Assembly: GCA_016218575.1 (NCBI GenBank)
Contig: JACRDN010000017.1
Location: 186,001 to 250,000, forward strand
Reading direction: 5' to 3'
DNA from: Elusimicrobiota bacterium
GTDB taxonomy: Bacteria > Elusimicrobiota > Elusimicrobia > UBA1565 > UBA9628
Length of the DNA stretch: 64,000 nt
Part shown: positions 42,331 through 50,649 of the stretch, in pieces
Layout: each line of letters starts with the position of its first letter
How positions within the stretch are numbered: position 1 is the first letter of the stretch
Made by a program: the position numbers and the translations under genes
Notes under the pieces: model-generated
Seen by the model: the letters and a program-made list of their open reading frames with translations, nothing else
Database searches by the model: none
What the model was told of the DNA's origin: nothing

Positions 42331-43241
42331 AAGCGGCGGCCGGCGTCCTGGCTTTCCTGCTGGCGGCCGGGCTTTGCTCGGCGGCCGAGCCGGCCAAGCC
42401 GCAAGACCTGAAATTCGAGGAGGTTCTCTCCGAGCTCGGGGCGCGCTGCGCCTCCCCCGGCTTTGACGCCCCCGCCCTCTTCGAGGACGCCGGCCTGCGC
42501 CCATTCCTGGCCCAGGCCTTGGACCAAAAGGCTATCCAGGAATTCGAGAGCCTCTTCGCCTGCGAGGCGCGCCTTTCCGGCGGCTCCAAGCCCTGCGAAA
42601 GATTGGCGGGCCCGGGCTGGGAGCGCTCTTACGCGGCGTGCCGTCGGGAGTTCGCGCATGCCGCTTTGGTCCGGGACCCGCGCGGCCCGGGCGCTCAAGC
42701 CCTATGCCTTGAGTATCTGACATTCTCCGGCGCCCCTATCGCCGCCGCCGATCGTCCGGCGGCGTGCCGGGCCTACTTGGAGGCGCTCCCGGGCAAGGAC
42801 TTCCAGAAGTTCTGCCGGGAGCTGGTCTCCAAGGAAATCCTGCCTCCGGCAGCACGGGCCGACTGCGTCGCCGCCAACAGCCGGGCGGCTGCCTCATCTT
42901 TCGCCAAGACCGCCGCATGCGGGCCTCTCCAGAGGCGGGCCTCCGCCTCCCTTTGCGCCCGCTACAAGGCCGAGCTCGGCAAGACCCGGGTCAAGCGCGA
43001 GGCCGACCTCACGCGACGGGTCTCCGGCGAGACCCCGCAGGAGCTGGCCAAGCGGGCCGCCAGCCGAGAGGCCGTTCAGAAAATGGAGAAGTTCGAGACC
43101 GCGCGGTCCGAAAAATCCTCGACGCAGAAGCAGGGCTGGGTCAAAAAGGAAGCCGGGCGCAGGCGCTTTAAGAGCGGCCAGCCCATGAAGGGCACGCGAG
43201 ATCTGCGCGAGATGCTCGAGCGCGTCAAGGAGGTCCGGTGA
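42327..43241 (+). CDS. Exported Cys-containing protein of unknown function
   Basis: 304 aa. Signal peptide MKAAAGVLAFLLAAGLCSAAE; mature part has repeated cysteines in a spaced pattern (CASPGF, CEARLSGGSKPCERL, YAACRREF, CLEYL, CRAYL, CREL, CVAANS, ACGPLQ, CARY), at least ten, and a basic Lys/Arg C-terminus. No domain recognised. ATGA overlap with the gene before and GTGA overlap with the HxsD-like gene, so it belongs to the same operon. Might be a partner or substrate of the maturation system. Confidence 0.75.
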   Translation: MKAAAGVLAFLLAAGLCSAAEPAKPQDLKFEEVLSELGARCASPGFDAPALFEDAGLRPFLAQALDQKAIQEFESLFACEARLSGGSKPCERLAGPGWERSYAACRREFAHAALVRDPRGPGAQALCLEYLTFSGAPIAAADRPAACRAYLEALPGKDFQKFCRELVSKEILPPAARADCVAANSRAAASSFAKTAACGPLQRRASASLCARYKAELGKTRVKREADLTRRVSGETPQELAKRAASREAVQKMEKFETARSEKSSTQKQGWVKKEAGRRRFKSGQPMKGTRDLREMLERVKEVR

Positions 43242-43708
43242 GTCAAGAGCAATCCCAGGAAGTCGAGTTTCCGGTCGATTGCGGCCTTTATCCCCCGGAG
43301 GCCGTCCAGGCGGCCGCGTACCGGTTCACGGACAGGGCCTACGTCAGGATTTCCCGCCCAAAAAAGGGGGAGCTTCTGGTGAAAATCAAGGCCAAGGACG
43401 GGAGCCTCGGCGAGCGCGCGAAATTGTCGGACGAATTTTGGAACGAGCTCCTGCACCAGGCCCTGAGGCAGAAAATCTCGAGCCGCAACCGCAAGCTCCG
43501 GGAGCTTATCGTGACCAAGGCTCTGATTTCGGCCCGGGAGGCGCTTGCGCCGGAGCGCCCGGAGGAGCCCTGCGCGGGCCTGGACCAGGACCTCGAGAGG
43601 GAGATAGAGGCCCTGGTCAGGGAGATCGAGAAATCCGAACCGGGAAGCGATCCCCTCGGGGTATCCGTGGCCTGGGAGCAGAAGTACGGCGCAGAACCCC
43701 GGCCATGA
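43238..43708 (+). CDS. hxsD: HxsD-like protein of His-Xaa-Ser maturation system
   Basis: 156 aa, GTG start. The region FWNELLHQALRQKISSRNRKLRELIVTKAL has the pattern F-NELLxxxLRxxI-(S/T)-xLREL of HxsD proteins, which accompany the rSAM maturases HxsB and HxsC. N-terminal FPVDCGLYPPEAVQAAAYRFTDRAYVRI resembles the HxsD opening. Placed between an exported protein and the HxsB-like rSAM enzyme with GTGA and ATGA overlaps. The function of HxsD is not known. Symbol by homology. Confidence 0.75.
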   Translation: MSQEQSQEVEFPVDCGLYPPEAVQAAAYRFTDRAYVRISRPKKGELLVKIKAKDGSLGERAKLSDEFWNELLHQALRQKISSRNRKLRELIVTKALISAREALAPERPEEPCAGLDQDLEREIEALVREIEKSEPGSDPLGVSVAWEQKYGAEPRP

Positions 43709-45162
43709 GGCCGGGCGAGGAACTCCTGCGCGGATTTTCCGGGGAGTCCGCGGGCCTGGTGCGCTTCCGGCAGGTGGGGCCGCGGTACCTCCTGACCAAT
43801 GAGTTCGGCCGCCACGTCTTCCTTGAGGCCGCGGAGTTCTCTGGCTTCATGGGGGGGCGGCTCGACAAGGAGTCCGCTCTCTACGAGCGTCTCTGCGCCG
43901 AGGGCTTCGTCCGGGACCGCATGGATTTTGCGGCCCTGGCGCAAAGGTGGCGCAAGCGCCATAGTTTTCTCTGGCAGGGGCCGGGCCTTCACATCGTGGT
44001 CGTGACCTTGCGCTGCAATCATCGCTGTCTGTACTGTCAGGCGAGCTCCGTGGGCATGAAGGAGGCGGGGACGGACATGAGCCTCGAAACGGCCCGCATG
44101 GCGGTGGACCGCATTTTCGAGAGTCCCAACCCGGCCCTGACGATCGAATTTCAGGGCGGGGAGCCTCTGGCCAATTGGCCGGCCGTGGAATTCATAACGA
44201 ACTACGCCCGGCAAAAGAACGAGGCGGCCGGAAAAAAGCTCTGGATCAACCTGGTCTCCAACCTCAGCCTCATGGACGAGGCCAAACTCGATTTCCTGCT
44301 CGCCAACGGCGTCACCTTCTGCACCTCCTTGGACGGCCCGGCCGACCTCCATGACCGCAACCGGCCCTACGCGGGGGGTGCCAGCCACGCCGAGGCCGTG
44401 CGCTGGTTCAAGGAGATCCAGCGGCGCACGGCCCGCCAGACCTTCGGTATCGACGCCCTTCTGACCACCACGCGCTTCTCCTTGGGCCGGGCCAAGGACA
44501 TCGTGGACGAATACGTGCGTCTGGGGGCGCGCAGCGTGTACCTGCGTCCCTTGAATCCGTACGGCCTGGCCAAGGCGACTTGGGAGAAAATCGGCTATTC
44601 CGTCGAGGAGTTTCTCCGATTTTACAAGGAGGCCCTGGACTACATACTTGAAATAAATTCCCGCCAGGTCTTCTTCGAACAGTGGAGCCGGCTGTTCCTG
44701 GCCAAGATACTCACCGACGAGGATCCCAATTTTCTGGACCTGCGCTCCCCATGCGGAGCCGGGATCGGGCAGATCGCCTACAATTACGACGGCAGGATCT
44801 ACACCTGCGACGAGGGGCGCATGCTCAGCCGCATGGGAGACGAGAGCTTCCAGATCGGGACTTTGGCGGGGCAGTCTTACGCCGACACGGTTTCCCATCC
44901 CGTGGTCAAGGCCCTGTCCGTGGCCTCTTGCCTTGAGAACAACCCCGACTGCGACCGCTGCGCCTACAAGCCCTACTGCGGGCTCTGCCCGATCCAATGC
45001 TACGCCGAGCAGGGGGATATCGTGGGGCGCATGCCCTTGAACGCGCGCTGCCGTCTTCACCAGGGGATATTGGACCTGCTCTTCGACAAGCTGGACGATC
45101 CCCGATGCCGGAAGACATTCGAGCTTTGGCTGCGCAAGCCAGAGATCCTGTACCAGCGCTAA
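43705..45162 (+). CDS. hxsB: HxsB-like radical SAM maturase
   Basis: 485 aa. rSAM cluster motif LRCNHRCLYCQAS (Cys104, Cys108, Cys111) preceded by an ~100-residue N-terminal domain, GGEPLANW as SAM-binding motif, and a C-terminal Cys-rich SPASM-like part (CGAGIGQIAYNYDGRIYTC, NPDCDRCAYKPYCGLCPIQC). Length, the 'RCNHRC-YCQAS' landmark and the neighbouring HxsD-like and Ser-His-Xaa peptide support HxsB, the proposed maturase of His-Xaa-Ser repeat peptides. ATG at 43705 overlaps the HxsD stop. The reaction is unknown. Confidence 0.85.
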   Translation: MRPGEELLRGFSGESAGLVRFRQVGPRYLLTNEFGRHVFLEAAEFSGFMGGRLDKESALYERLCAEGFVRDRMDFAALAQRWRKRHSFLWQGPGLHIVVVTLRCNHRCLYCQASSVGMKEAGTDMSLETARMAVDRIFESPNPALTIEFQGGEPLANWPAVEFITNYARQKNEAAGKKLWINLVSNLSLMDEAKLDFLLANGVTFCTSLDGPADLHDRNRPYAGGASHAEAVRWFKEIQRRTARQTFGIDALLTTTRFSLGRAKDIVDEYVRLGARSVYLRPLNPYGLAKATWEKIGYSVEEFLRFYKEALDYILEINSRQVFFEQWSRLFLAKILTDEDPNFLDLRSPCGAGIGQIAYNYDGRIYTCDEGRMLSRMGDESFQIGTLAGQSYADTVSHPVVKALSVASCLENNPDCDRCAYKPYCGLCPIQCYAEQGDIVGRMPLNARCRLHQGILDLLFDKLDDPRCRKTFELWLRKPEILYQR

Positions 45163-45183
45163 GACCCCTAAGCCGGAGGAACC

Positions 45184-45618
45184 GTGAACAATAAGAAGCT
45201 GATCCCAACCATCAAGAAGGACATCACCAGGTTCCTGACGAGCGAGGAAGGCAAGATGCTCAAAAAAGACGTGGTCAAGGCGGCCGCGGTGCTCGGCATC
45301 ATCGGCGCGGCCCTGATGAAGACCGATGACCTTCTGGCCCAATCCGCGCACACCAACGCCCTGCACAACTCGGGCTCGGGCACTTCCCACGTCAGCCACA
45401 GCTCTCATGCAAGCCACGCTTCCCACGGCTCCCACGGTTCTCATGGATCCCATGGCTCGCACGGCTCCCATGGCTCGCACGGGTCGCACGGCTCCCATGG
45501 CTCGCACGGCTCCCATGGCTCGCACGGCTCCCATGGCTCGCACGGGTCGCACGGATCCCATGGCTCCCACGCCAGCCACGGCTCGCACGGCAGTCACAGC
45601 CGGGGCGGCTGGTGCTAA
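45184..45618 (+). CDS. hxsA: HxsA-like His-Xaa-Ser repeat precursor peptide
   Basis: 144 aa, GTG start with GGAGG. Residues 1-67 form a leader with KKDITRFLTSEEGKMLKKD and a hydrophobic AAAVLGIIGAALM stretch; residues 68-139 are 24 consecutive Ser-His-Xaa triplets, 18 of them Ser-His-Gly, then RGGWC at the C-terminus. Leader plus repeat core and position next to hxsD/hxsB-like genes match the HxsA precursor class. Products of this system have not been described in detail. The core offers 24 His and 24 Ser as modification sites or metal ligands, plus a terminal Trp-Cys. Confidence 0.85.
   Translation: MNNKKLIPTIKKDITRFLTSEEGKMLKKDVVKAAAVLGIIGAALMKTDDLLAQSAHTNALHNSGSGTSHVSHSSHASHASHGSHGSHGSHGSHGSHGSHGSHGSHGSHGSHGSHGSHGSHGSHGSHGSHASHGSHGSHSRGGWC
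45385..45600 (+). repeat. 9-bp-unit tandem repeat coding Ser-His-Xaa x24
   Basis: 216 bp, 24 units of 9 bp. Ser uses five codons (TCC, TCG, TCT, AGC, AGT) and His both codons, so selection acts on the peptide. The most recent expansion is an 18-bp unit TCCCATGGCTCGCACGGC, found exactly three times (units 8-9, 13-14 and 15-16 of 24) and with one change twice more. Confidence 0.95.
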
Positions 45619-45622
45619 TGTG

Positions 45623-46687
45623 ATGCGACCCCTAACGGGGCGCACGCTCCTCTGCGTTTTCCAGCTGACCAGGCGGTGCCAGCTCAAGTGCGCCTACTGC
45701 TACTGCGCCAAGGGCGCGGGCCAGATGAGCCCCGGGACCGCCGCGCGCGCCGTGGAGTTCCTAGCCGGCCTTAAACCCCGCTATGACCATATCACGATCG
45801 GGTTCATGGGCGGCGAGCCCTTGATGGCCTGGGAGGCCTTGAAGAGGGTGGTAGGCCTGGCGCAAAAGAGGGGCCTCGACGCGTTTTGCGTGGCCACCAA
45901 CGCGCGCCTCCTCGATCCGGAGAGGATGCGCTTTCTGGCGGAGAACAACGTCTCTCCCCAACTGAGCCTCCACGGGATCTTCGACGCGGCGCGGTCGGGG
46001 TTTTGCTCCGTTTCCTGGAGGAAGACGGAGCGGCTCCTGTTGTCCTGCGGCGGCTGGGCCCGCCGAATCGCGGCGGCAAACCCCAACCCCTTCCGCGTGC
46101 GCCTGACGGTGACTCCCGAGGGGCTTGAGCTGCTGTCCGCCGCGGTCGAGCGCGTGGCGGGCCTCCTGGCCGGGATGCCGGTTTACCTGACCGTGATGCC
46201 GGCCATGCCCGGGGCGGGCTTTCTCGCGGCCGACCGCCGCGCGCGGCTCCTTCCGGAGTTGAGGCGCCAGATGCGGCTCATCGCGGAACTCCACGAGCGC
46301 CGGGCACGAGAGGGTGATCCCTTGGTCCTCACCATCAACGAATGCTTCAACCTCGACGAGTGGAGCGGCTTCGCCTCAGCCCGGGGCTTGGAGGAGGCCG
46401 CCTCCTGCGGGGCGGGCTCAAGGGTCATGGCCGTGGCCGAGGACGGAGGGCTTTACCCCTGCTATCTGCCGGCCGCCGCCGGGATGGAGCGCTTCAAGGG
46501 CGGCGATGTTTGGCGGGGCCTTGTCCGGCCCGAGGCCTTCCGGTGTTTTCGCGGTCCGGGGCCGAACCGGGGATTTTCCTGCCTGCACTGGAACCGCCTG
46601 GAGACGGGCCGGCCGGAGGAGCCCGCTCTCCTTTATAGAGCCTTCTACCTCAGTTGGCGGGAGCAGGCGCTTCGGATGCGCTCATGA
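45623..46687 (+). CDS. Radical SAM protein (HxsC position)
   Basis: 354 aa from ATG 45623 (GTG 45620 also possible), 4 bp after the precursor. rSAM motif TRRCQLKCAYCYC (Cys19, Cys23, Cys26), GGEPLMAWEAL, and C-terminal cysteines in SCGAGSRVMA, LYPCYLP, FRCFRGPG and FSCLHWN that may bind auxiliary Fe-S clusters. Occupies the place of HxsC in His-Xaa-Ser systems, but assignment to HxsC is by context only. Overlaps the next rSAM gene by 4 bp. Confidence 0.8.
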   Translation: MRPLTGRTLLCVFQLTRRCQLKCAYCYCAKGAGQMSPGTAARAVEFLAGLKPRYDHITIGFMGGEPLMAWEALKRVVGLAQKRGLDAFCVATNARLLDPERMRFLAENNVSPQLSLHGIFDAARSGFCSVSWRKTERLLLSCGGWARRIAAANPNPFRVRLTVTPEGLELLSAAVERVAGLLAGMPVYLTVMPAMPGAGFLAADRRARLLPELRRQMRLIAELHERRAREGDPLVLTINECFNLDEWSGFASARGLEEAASCGAGSRVMAVAEDGGLYPCYLPAAAGMERFKGGDVWRGLVRPEAFRCFRGPGPNRGFSCLHWNRLETGRPEEPALLYRAFYLSWREQALRMRS

Positions 46688-47616
46688 GGCGCCTGAGAAT
46701 CGCCGTCGGGTCGCGGTGCAATATGCGCTGCTCCTATTGCCTGGCCCAAAAGGAGCCCGCGCAAAGGCTCAAGGGGGAAAAGGCCCTGCGGGTTTTGTCC
46801 GCCTTCATGCGCTTGCCCGGCCGCGGGAAATCCGTGGAGGTTTATGGGGGAGAGCCCACCCTTGAGCTGCCGCTTTTGCGCTCCCTCTTCGGCGAGGCCC
46901 GGCGTTTGGAGCGCGTCCTAGGAAAGAAACTGGGCCTGTCCTTGGCGACCAACGGGCTCTGCTTGGGACGCGAGGCCCTCGAGATTATCGCGCGGCACCG
47001 GGTCCGCCTCTGCGTGAGCGTGGACGGAGCCTCCCATGACCGTTTCCGGCGTCTGCCGGGAGGGGGAGGGACCTTGGCCCGGATCGAGCGCGGGCTTGAG
47101 GAGGCTTTCCGGCTCCTGCCCCGCTCCGGCATGACCGCGCTGCAGGCGGTCCACCCCGGCAACGTGGACGGCCTCCTCGAGAATTTCAAGTTCGTGCTGG
47201 GGCTGGGCTTTGAGAACGTCAACTTCGAGATGATCCAGGGCCAGCCCTGGGGGGAGGGCGAGCTTGCCTGCTTCGAGGCCGGGATGCGGCGGGTGGGAGA
47301 GTTCCTAGTCGAGGGGATCCGTCGCGGCCGCCCCGCGTACTTGGAAACGCTTAACGCGGCCTTGGGCGAGCTCCTGGGCCGAGACTCCAGGCCAGACCCC
47401 ATCGAGCTCTATCCCTCTGGTCGGTTGGGTTTGACCCCGTACGTTCTCCTGGGCCGTGCCGCCTCCGGGCGCGAATCGGCCTGCGAGGTCCGGGTCTTGG
47501 AGGCGCGCCAGAGGCTGTCGCGCCGCCTGGCTCGGCAATTGGCGCAAATGGCGGCCAGGGACCCCGCCTTCGCCCGCTACGCGGCCCAGGCCTCCTGGAG
47601 AGGAAGGGCTCCATGA
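46684..47616 (+). CDS. Radical SAM protein, no obvious SPASM domain
   Basis: 310 aa. Very early cluster motif SRCNMRCSYC (Cys12, Cys16, Cys19), VYGGEPTLELPLL as SAM motif, and DGASHDRFR further on. The C-terminal half has one cysteine near ESACEVRV and no CxxC cluster, so it seems to have only the SAM cluster. Substrate unknown. ATGA overlaps at both ends. Confidence 0.82.
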   Translation: MRRLRIAVGSRCNMRCSYCLAQKEPAQRLKGEKALRVLSAFMRLPGRGKSVEVYGGEPTLELPLLRSLFGEARRLERVLGKKLGLSLATNGLCLGREALEIIARHRVRLCVSVDGASHDRFRRLPGGGGTLARIERGLEEAFRLLPRSGMTALQAVHPGNVDGLLENFKFVLGLGFENVNFEMIQGQPWGEGELACFEAGMRRVGEFLVEGIRRGRPAYLETLNAALGELLGRDSRPDPIELYPSGRLGLTPYVLLGRAASGRESACEVRVLEARQRLSRRLARQLAQMAARDPAFARYAAQASWRGRAP

Positions 47617-48731
47617 GCCCAGACGCCCCGGGTGCCGAAGAAAGGCACTGGCTAAGGCTCACCACAGTCTGCAACCAAAGATGCCTTTTTTGCCTCGACC
47701 GCGACGCCCAGGACGGGGGCTTCGTGGAATGGGAGGCCCTGCGCCGGGAAATGTCCGAGGCCCGCTCGCGGGGGCTCAAGCGCGTCGTCCTGAGCGGAGG
47801 GGAGCCCACCATTCATCCCCGCTTCCTGGAGGCCGTGGGGGCGGCCCGCGAGCTTGGGTTCGAGAGGATACAGGTCATCACCAACGGCCGAAGGTTCTGC
47901 TATCCAGACTTTTTAAGAAAGGCGCAAAGTCTGGGTTTAAGCGAGGCGACCTTCTCTTTGCACGGCCATACCCGGGAGCTGCACGAGCGCCTCACGCGCA
48001 CCCCGGGCTCCTTCCTGCAGGCCTTGGCCGGGCTCGGCAACGCCCTGTCCTTGCCGGGTATGATCGTGAGCGTGGACGTCGTGATCACCAAGCTCAACCT
48101 GGGAGCCTTGCGGGAAATCCTGGATTTCTACCTGGGCTTGGGCGCGCGGGAATTCGACCTCCTGCGCCTGACGCCGACCGGAGACGCTTGGCGGCATTGG
48201 GGCGAGCTCTACTGCGACTTTTCCGACCCCGAGAACCTGGCCAGCCTGCGCCGAGCTCTCGAGCTTTCGCGCCGTCCCGGGGTTCGGATCTGGACCAACC
48301 GCCTGGCCCCGGAATTCCTAGAGGGCTACGAGGACTTGATCCAGCCGCCGGAGAAGCTCTTGGACGAGCTTCGGGGACGCTACTCGGTCTTTCGCCGGTT
48401 CCTCGCCGGGCTTGCGGAGCCGGAATGCGCCGGACCCCAGTGCCGGCACTGTGCCTTGGAGGGCCTTTGCTCTGATCTCAAGCTCTTGCGGCGCTGCGGC
48501 CGGCTCGAGGCGAGGCCGGGGCCCCTGTGCCGGGGGTCCTCGGACTCGCCTCGGGAGCCCTTCCTGTTCAGCGCCGGGGTGGATATTTTCGACTTCGGCC
48601 GCTTCTACATCGAGGCCCGGCATTTCGCCAAGGGGGCGGCGTGCGGGTCCTGCTCCCTCCAGGGAGCCTGCGACGGTATTCTCGTCGACGATCTGCGCCG
48701 TCTGGGGTTTGCCGGCCTCAGGCCTTGCTAA
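47613..48731 (+). CDS. Radical SAM protein with auxiliary cysteine clusters
   Basis: 372 aa. VCNQRCLFC at Cys20/24/27, LSGGEPTIHPRFLEAV, ITNGRRFCYPDF. Similar over ~180 residues to the rSAM protein at 55848-56759 (shared NGRxFCYxxF, SLHG, TPGSFLQxxAG/SPGSFLQTVAG, VITKxN), so these two are paralogues. C-terminal Cys-rich tail (CAGPQCRHCALEGLC; ACGSCSLQGAC) suggests further clusters. Confidence 0.83.
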   Translation: MSPDAPGAEERHWLRLTTVCNQRCLFCLDRDAQDGGFVEWEALRREMSEARSRGLKRVVLSGGEPTIHPRFLEAVGAARELGFERIQVITNGRRFCYPDFLRKAQSLGLSEATFSLHGHTRELHERLTRTPGSFLQALAGLGNALSLPGMIVSVDVVITKLNLGALREILDFYLGLGAREFDLLRLTPTGDAWRHWGELYCDFSDPENLASLRRALELSRRPGVRIWTNRLAPEFLEGYEDLIQPPEKLLDELRGRYSVFRRFLAGLAEPECAGPQCRHCALEGLCSDLKLLRRCGRLEARPGPLCRGSSDSPREPFLFSAGVDIFDFGRFYIEARHFAKGAACGSCSLQGACDGILVDDLRRLGFAGLRPC

Positions 48732-48740
48732 GGCCCTAAC

Positions 48741-49676
48741 ATGGCAGAGCTCGCCTACCTCCAGATTTCCCGGGTCTGCAACCAGAAGTGCCGTTTCTGC
48801 TCCAACCCCTCCAACGGCCGCCTGATCGGTTGGGAGGAGGCGCGCGCCTGGATAGACCGCTTCGCCCAAGAAGGCTGGGCCGGGGTCATTTTGACGGGGG
48901 GCGAGCCCACTTTGTTTCCGGAGCTCGCGCGCCTGGTGGCTTACGCCCGGGGCCGGGGCCTGGCGACGAGGCTCATCACCAACGGCCAGAGGACCGCGGA
49001 TAGGGTCTATCTCGAATCCTTGGCCGGGGCGGGGCTCACGCACATGCATGTGTCCATCCATTCCCATGAGGAGCCGGTCCAGGCCTTCCTGACCCAGAAT
49101 CAGGCTTGCTTGGGCCGCATCCGCGGCACCTTGGACAACGCCGGGGCCTTGGGCCTGAGGGTGGACATCAATACGGTCATCAACAAGAAGAACGCGGCCG
49201 GCCTCGACGCCTTGGTCGAGTGGCTTCTGCGCTCCTATCCCTTCCTCGGGCATTTCGTCTGGAACAATCTTGATCCCCTGATGGGCGGCCCGGCCGCCGG
49301 CGAGCTCGTCGCCCGCCTGCGCGACTTCGAGCTCTCTTTGCACCGGGCCATGGAATTTCTCGACCGCGCCGGGCGCACCTTTCGGGTCGAGAGGGTGCCC
49401 CTCTGCTTCATGTCGGAGTTTCCCCACCGCTCCACGGAGACCAGAAAGATCGTCAAGAGGGAGAAGCGCAGCATCTATTTCCTGGACGAAAAGGGCCTGC
49501 ACGCCCAGGGCCAGGCGGCCTGGCGCTACGGCAAGGGCCCGCTCTGCGCTTCCTGCCGGGCCGCGCCGGTCTGCGCCGGGCTCTACCAGATGGACAGGCT
49601 CTGCTCCTCAGCCGAGCTTTGCCCCATCTTCACGAGCCCGGAATCCGTCGCGCAAAGGGTCCTCCAGGATGGCTGA
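48741..49676 (+). CDS. Radical SAM protein with C-terminal SPASM-like cysteines
   Basis: 311 aa. SRVCNQKCRFC (Cys13, Cys17, Cys20), LTGGEPTLFPELARLV and ITNGQRTADR. Short C-terminal Cys group PLCASCRAAPVC, LCSSAELCP. Begins 9 bp after the preceding gene and overlaps the next by 8 bp. Substrate unknown. Confidence 0.82.
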   Translation: MAELAYLQISRVCNQKCRFCSNPSNGRLIGWEEARAWIDRFAQEGWAGVILTGGEPTLFPELARLVAYARGRGLATRLITNGQRTADRVYLESLAGAGLTHMHVSIHSHEEPVQAFLTQNQACLGRIRGTLDNAGALGLRVDINTVINKKNAAGLDALVEWLLRSYPFLGHFVWNNLDPLMGGPAAGELVARLRDFELSLHRAMEFLDRAGRTFRVERVPLCFMSEFPHRSTETRKIVKREKRSIYFLDEKGLHAQGQAAWRYGKGPLCASCRAAPVCAGLYQMDRLCSSAELCPIFTSPESVAQRVLQDG

Positions 49677-50649
49677 CGAGGTCAAGTCCGTGGAGATCAA
49701 CCTGGGGCATCTCTGCAATAACCGCTGCGCCTTCTGCATGAGCGGGCGGGACAGGGATCTCAAGGGGCCCTGGGCCGAGGCGGAGCGGGTGGTGGCAGAG
49801 CTGGAGCTCTTCCGCAAGCAAGGCTGCGACTCCGTGGGCTTTTTGGGGGGCGAGCCCACGGCCTACCCGCGCCTGGAGGAGTGCGTCCGCGCTGCGCGCC
49901 GCCTGGGATATCGGCGCGTGGCCATTTGCAGCAACGGCACGCGCCTGGCCGACGCCGCGTTCTGCCGCAGGCTTGCGCAGGCGGGCCTTACCCGCGCCAC
50001 CCTCTCGGTGCACAGCCGCCGGGCCCAGATCGAGGACGAGCGCATCACCAAGGTGCCCGGCAACCTCGCCCGGAAGATCGCGGCCGTCGAGAACCTGGCC
50101 GGCCTTAGGCGCGAGGGGCTGCTCCCCGACGGCCTGGCCTTGAATCCCGTGCTCTGCCGGCCGAACCTGGAGGACATGGAGGGCTACGTCGCCTTCTTTT
50201 CCCGAAAGGGGGTGCGCGACATCCGCTTCAACTACATCTGGCCGGAGGGCGAGGCCAAGGGGGACCCTGCCTGGGTTCCCCGATTGAGCGAGGCGGCGCC
50301 GAGGCTGGCCCGGCTTATCCTCCTCAATGAGGCGCGCTGGGGCCTGCACCTGAGCTTCGGGGGCGTGCCGAGGTGCGTCCTGGGCCTCTCCGGCCTGTCC
50401 CCGCGCCTGGCCCGCGGCCTGGCCGGGAAATACTTGGACGAGGGCGCTCGCGACGAGCCCAACGCGGTGAGCCTTCCCGAAAGGGGAGCCGCGGCCCTGG
50501 AGAGGTTCATTTGGCAGGAGAATAAGCGCGACCGCCTGAAGGCCAAGGGCCCCCGCTGCGGCTCGTGCCGGCATTTCAGCGCCTGCGAGGGGGTGTGGAG
50601 GACTTACGCCGAGCTTTATGGATTCGATGAACTGGCTCCGATGGAGTGA
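49669..50649 (+). CDS. Radical SAM protein
   Basis: 326 aa. LGHLCNNRCAFCMSG (Cys16, Cys20, Cys23), FLGGEPTAYPRLEECV and SNGTRLADA. C-terminal CGSCRHFSACEGVW and Tyr/Phe-rich end resemble the tail of 55848-56759 (CADCAYERRCEGPW). Overlaps neighbours by 8 and 32 bp. Substrate unknown. Confidence 0.82.
   Translation: MADEVKSVEINLGHLCNNRCAFCMSGRDRDLKGPWAEAERVVAELELFRKQGCDSVGFLGGEPTAYPRLEECVRAARRLGYRRVAICSNGTRLADAAFCRRLAQAGLTRATLSVHSRRAQIEDERITKVPGNLARKIAAVENLAGLRREGLLPDGLALNPVLCRPNLEDMEGYVAFFSRKGVRDIRFNYIWPEGEAKGDPAWVPRLSEAAPRLARLILLNEARWGLHLSFGGVPRCVLGLSGLSPRLARGLAGKYLDEGARDEPNAVSLPERGAAALERFIWQENKRDRLKAKGPRCGSCRHFSACEGVWRTYAELYGFDELAPME

Noticed and set aside
45385-45600. CRISPR-like repeat array
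   Set aside because: The repeat has no spacers and is a continuous coding frame of Ser-His-Xaa.
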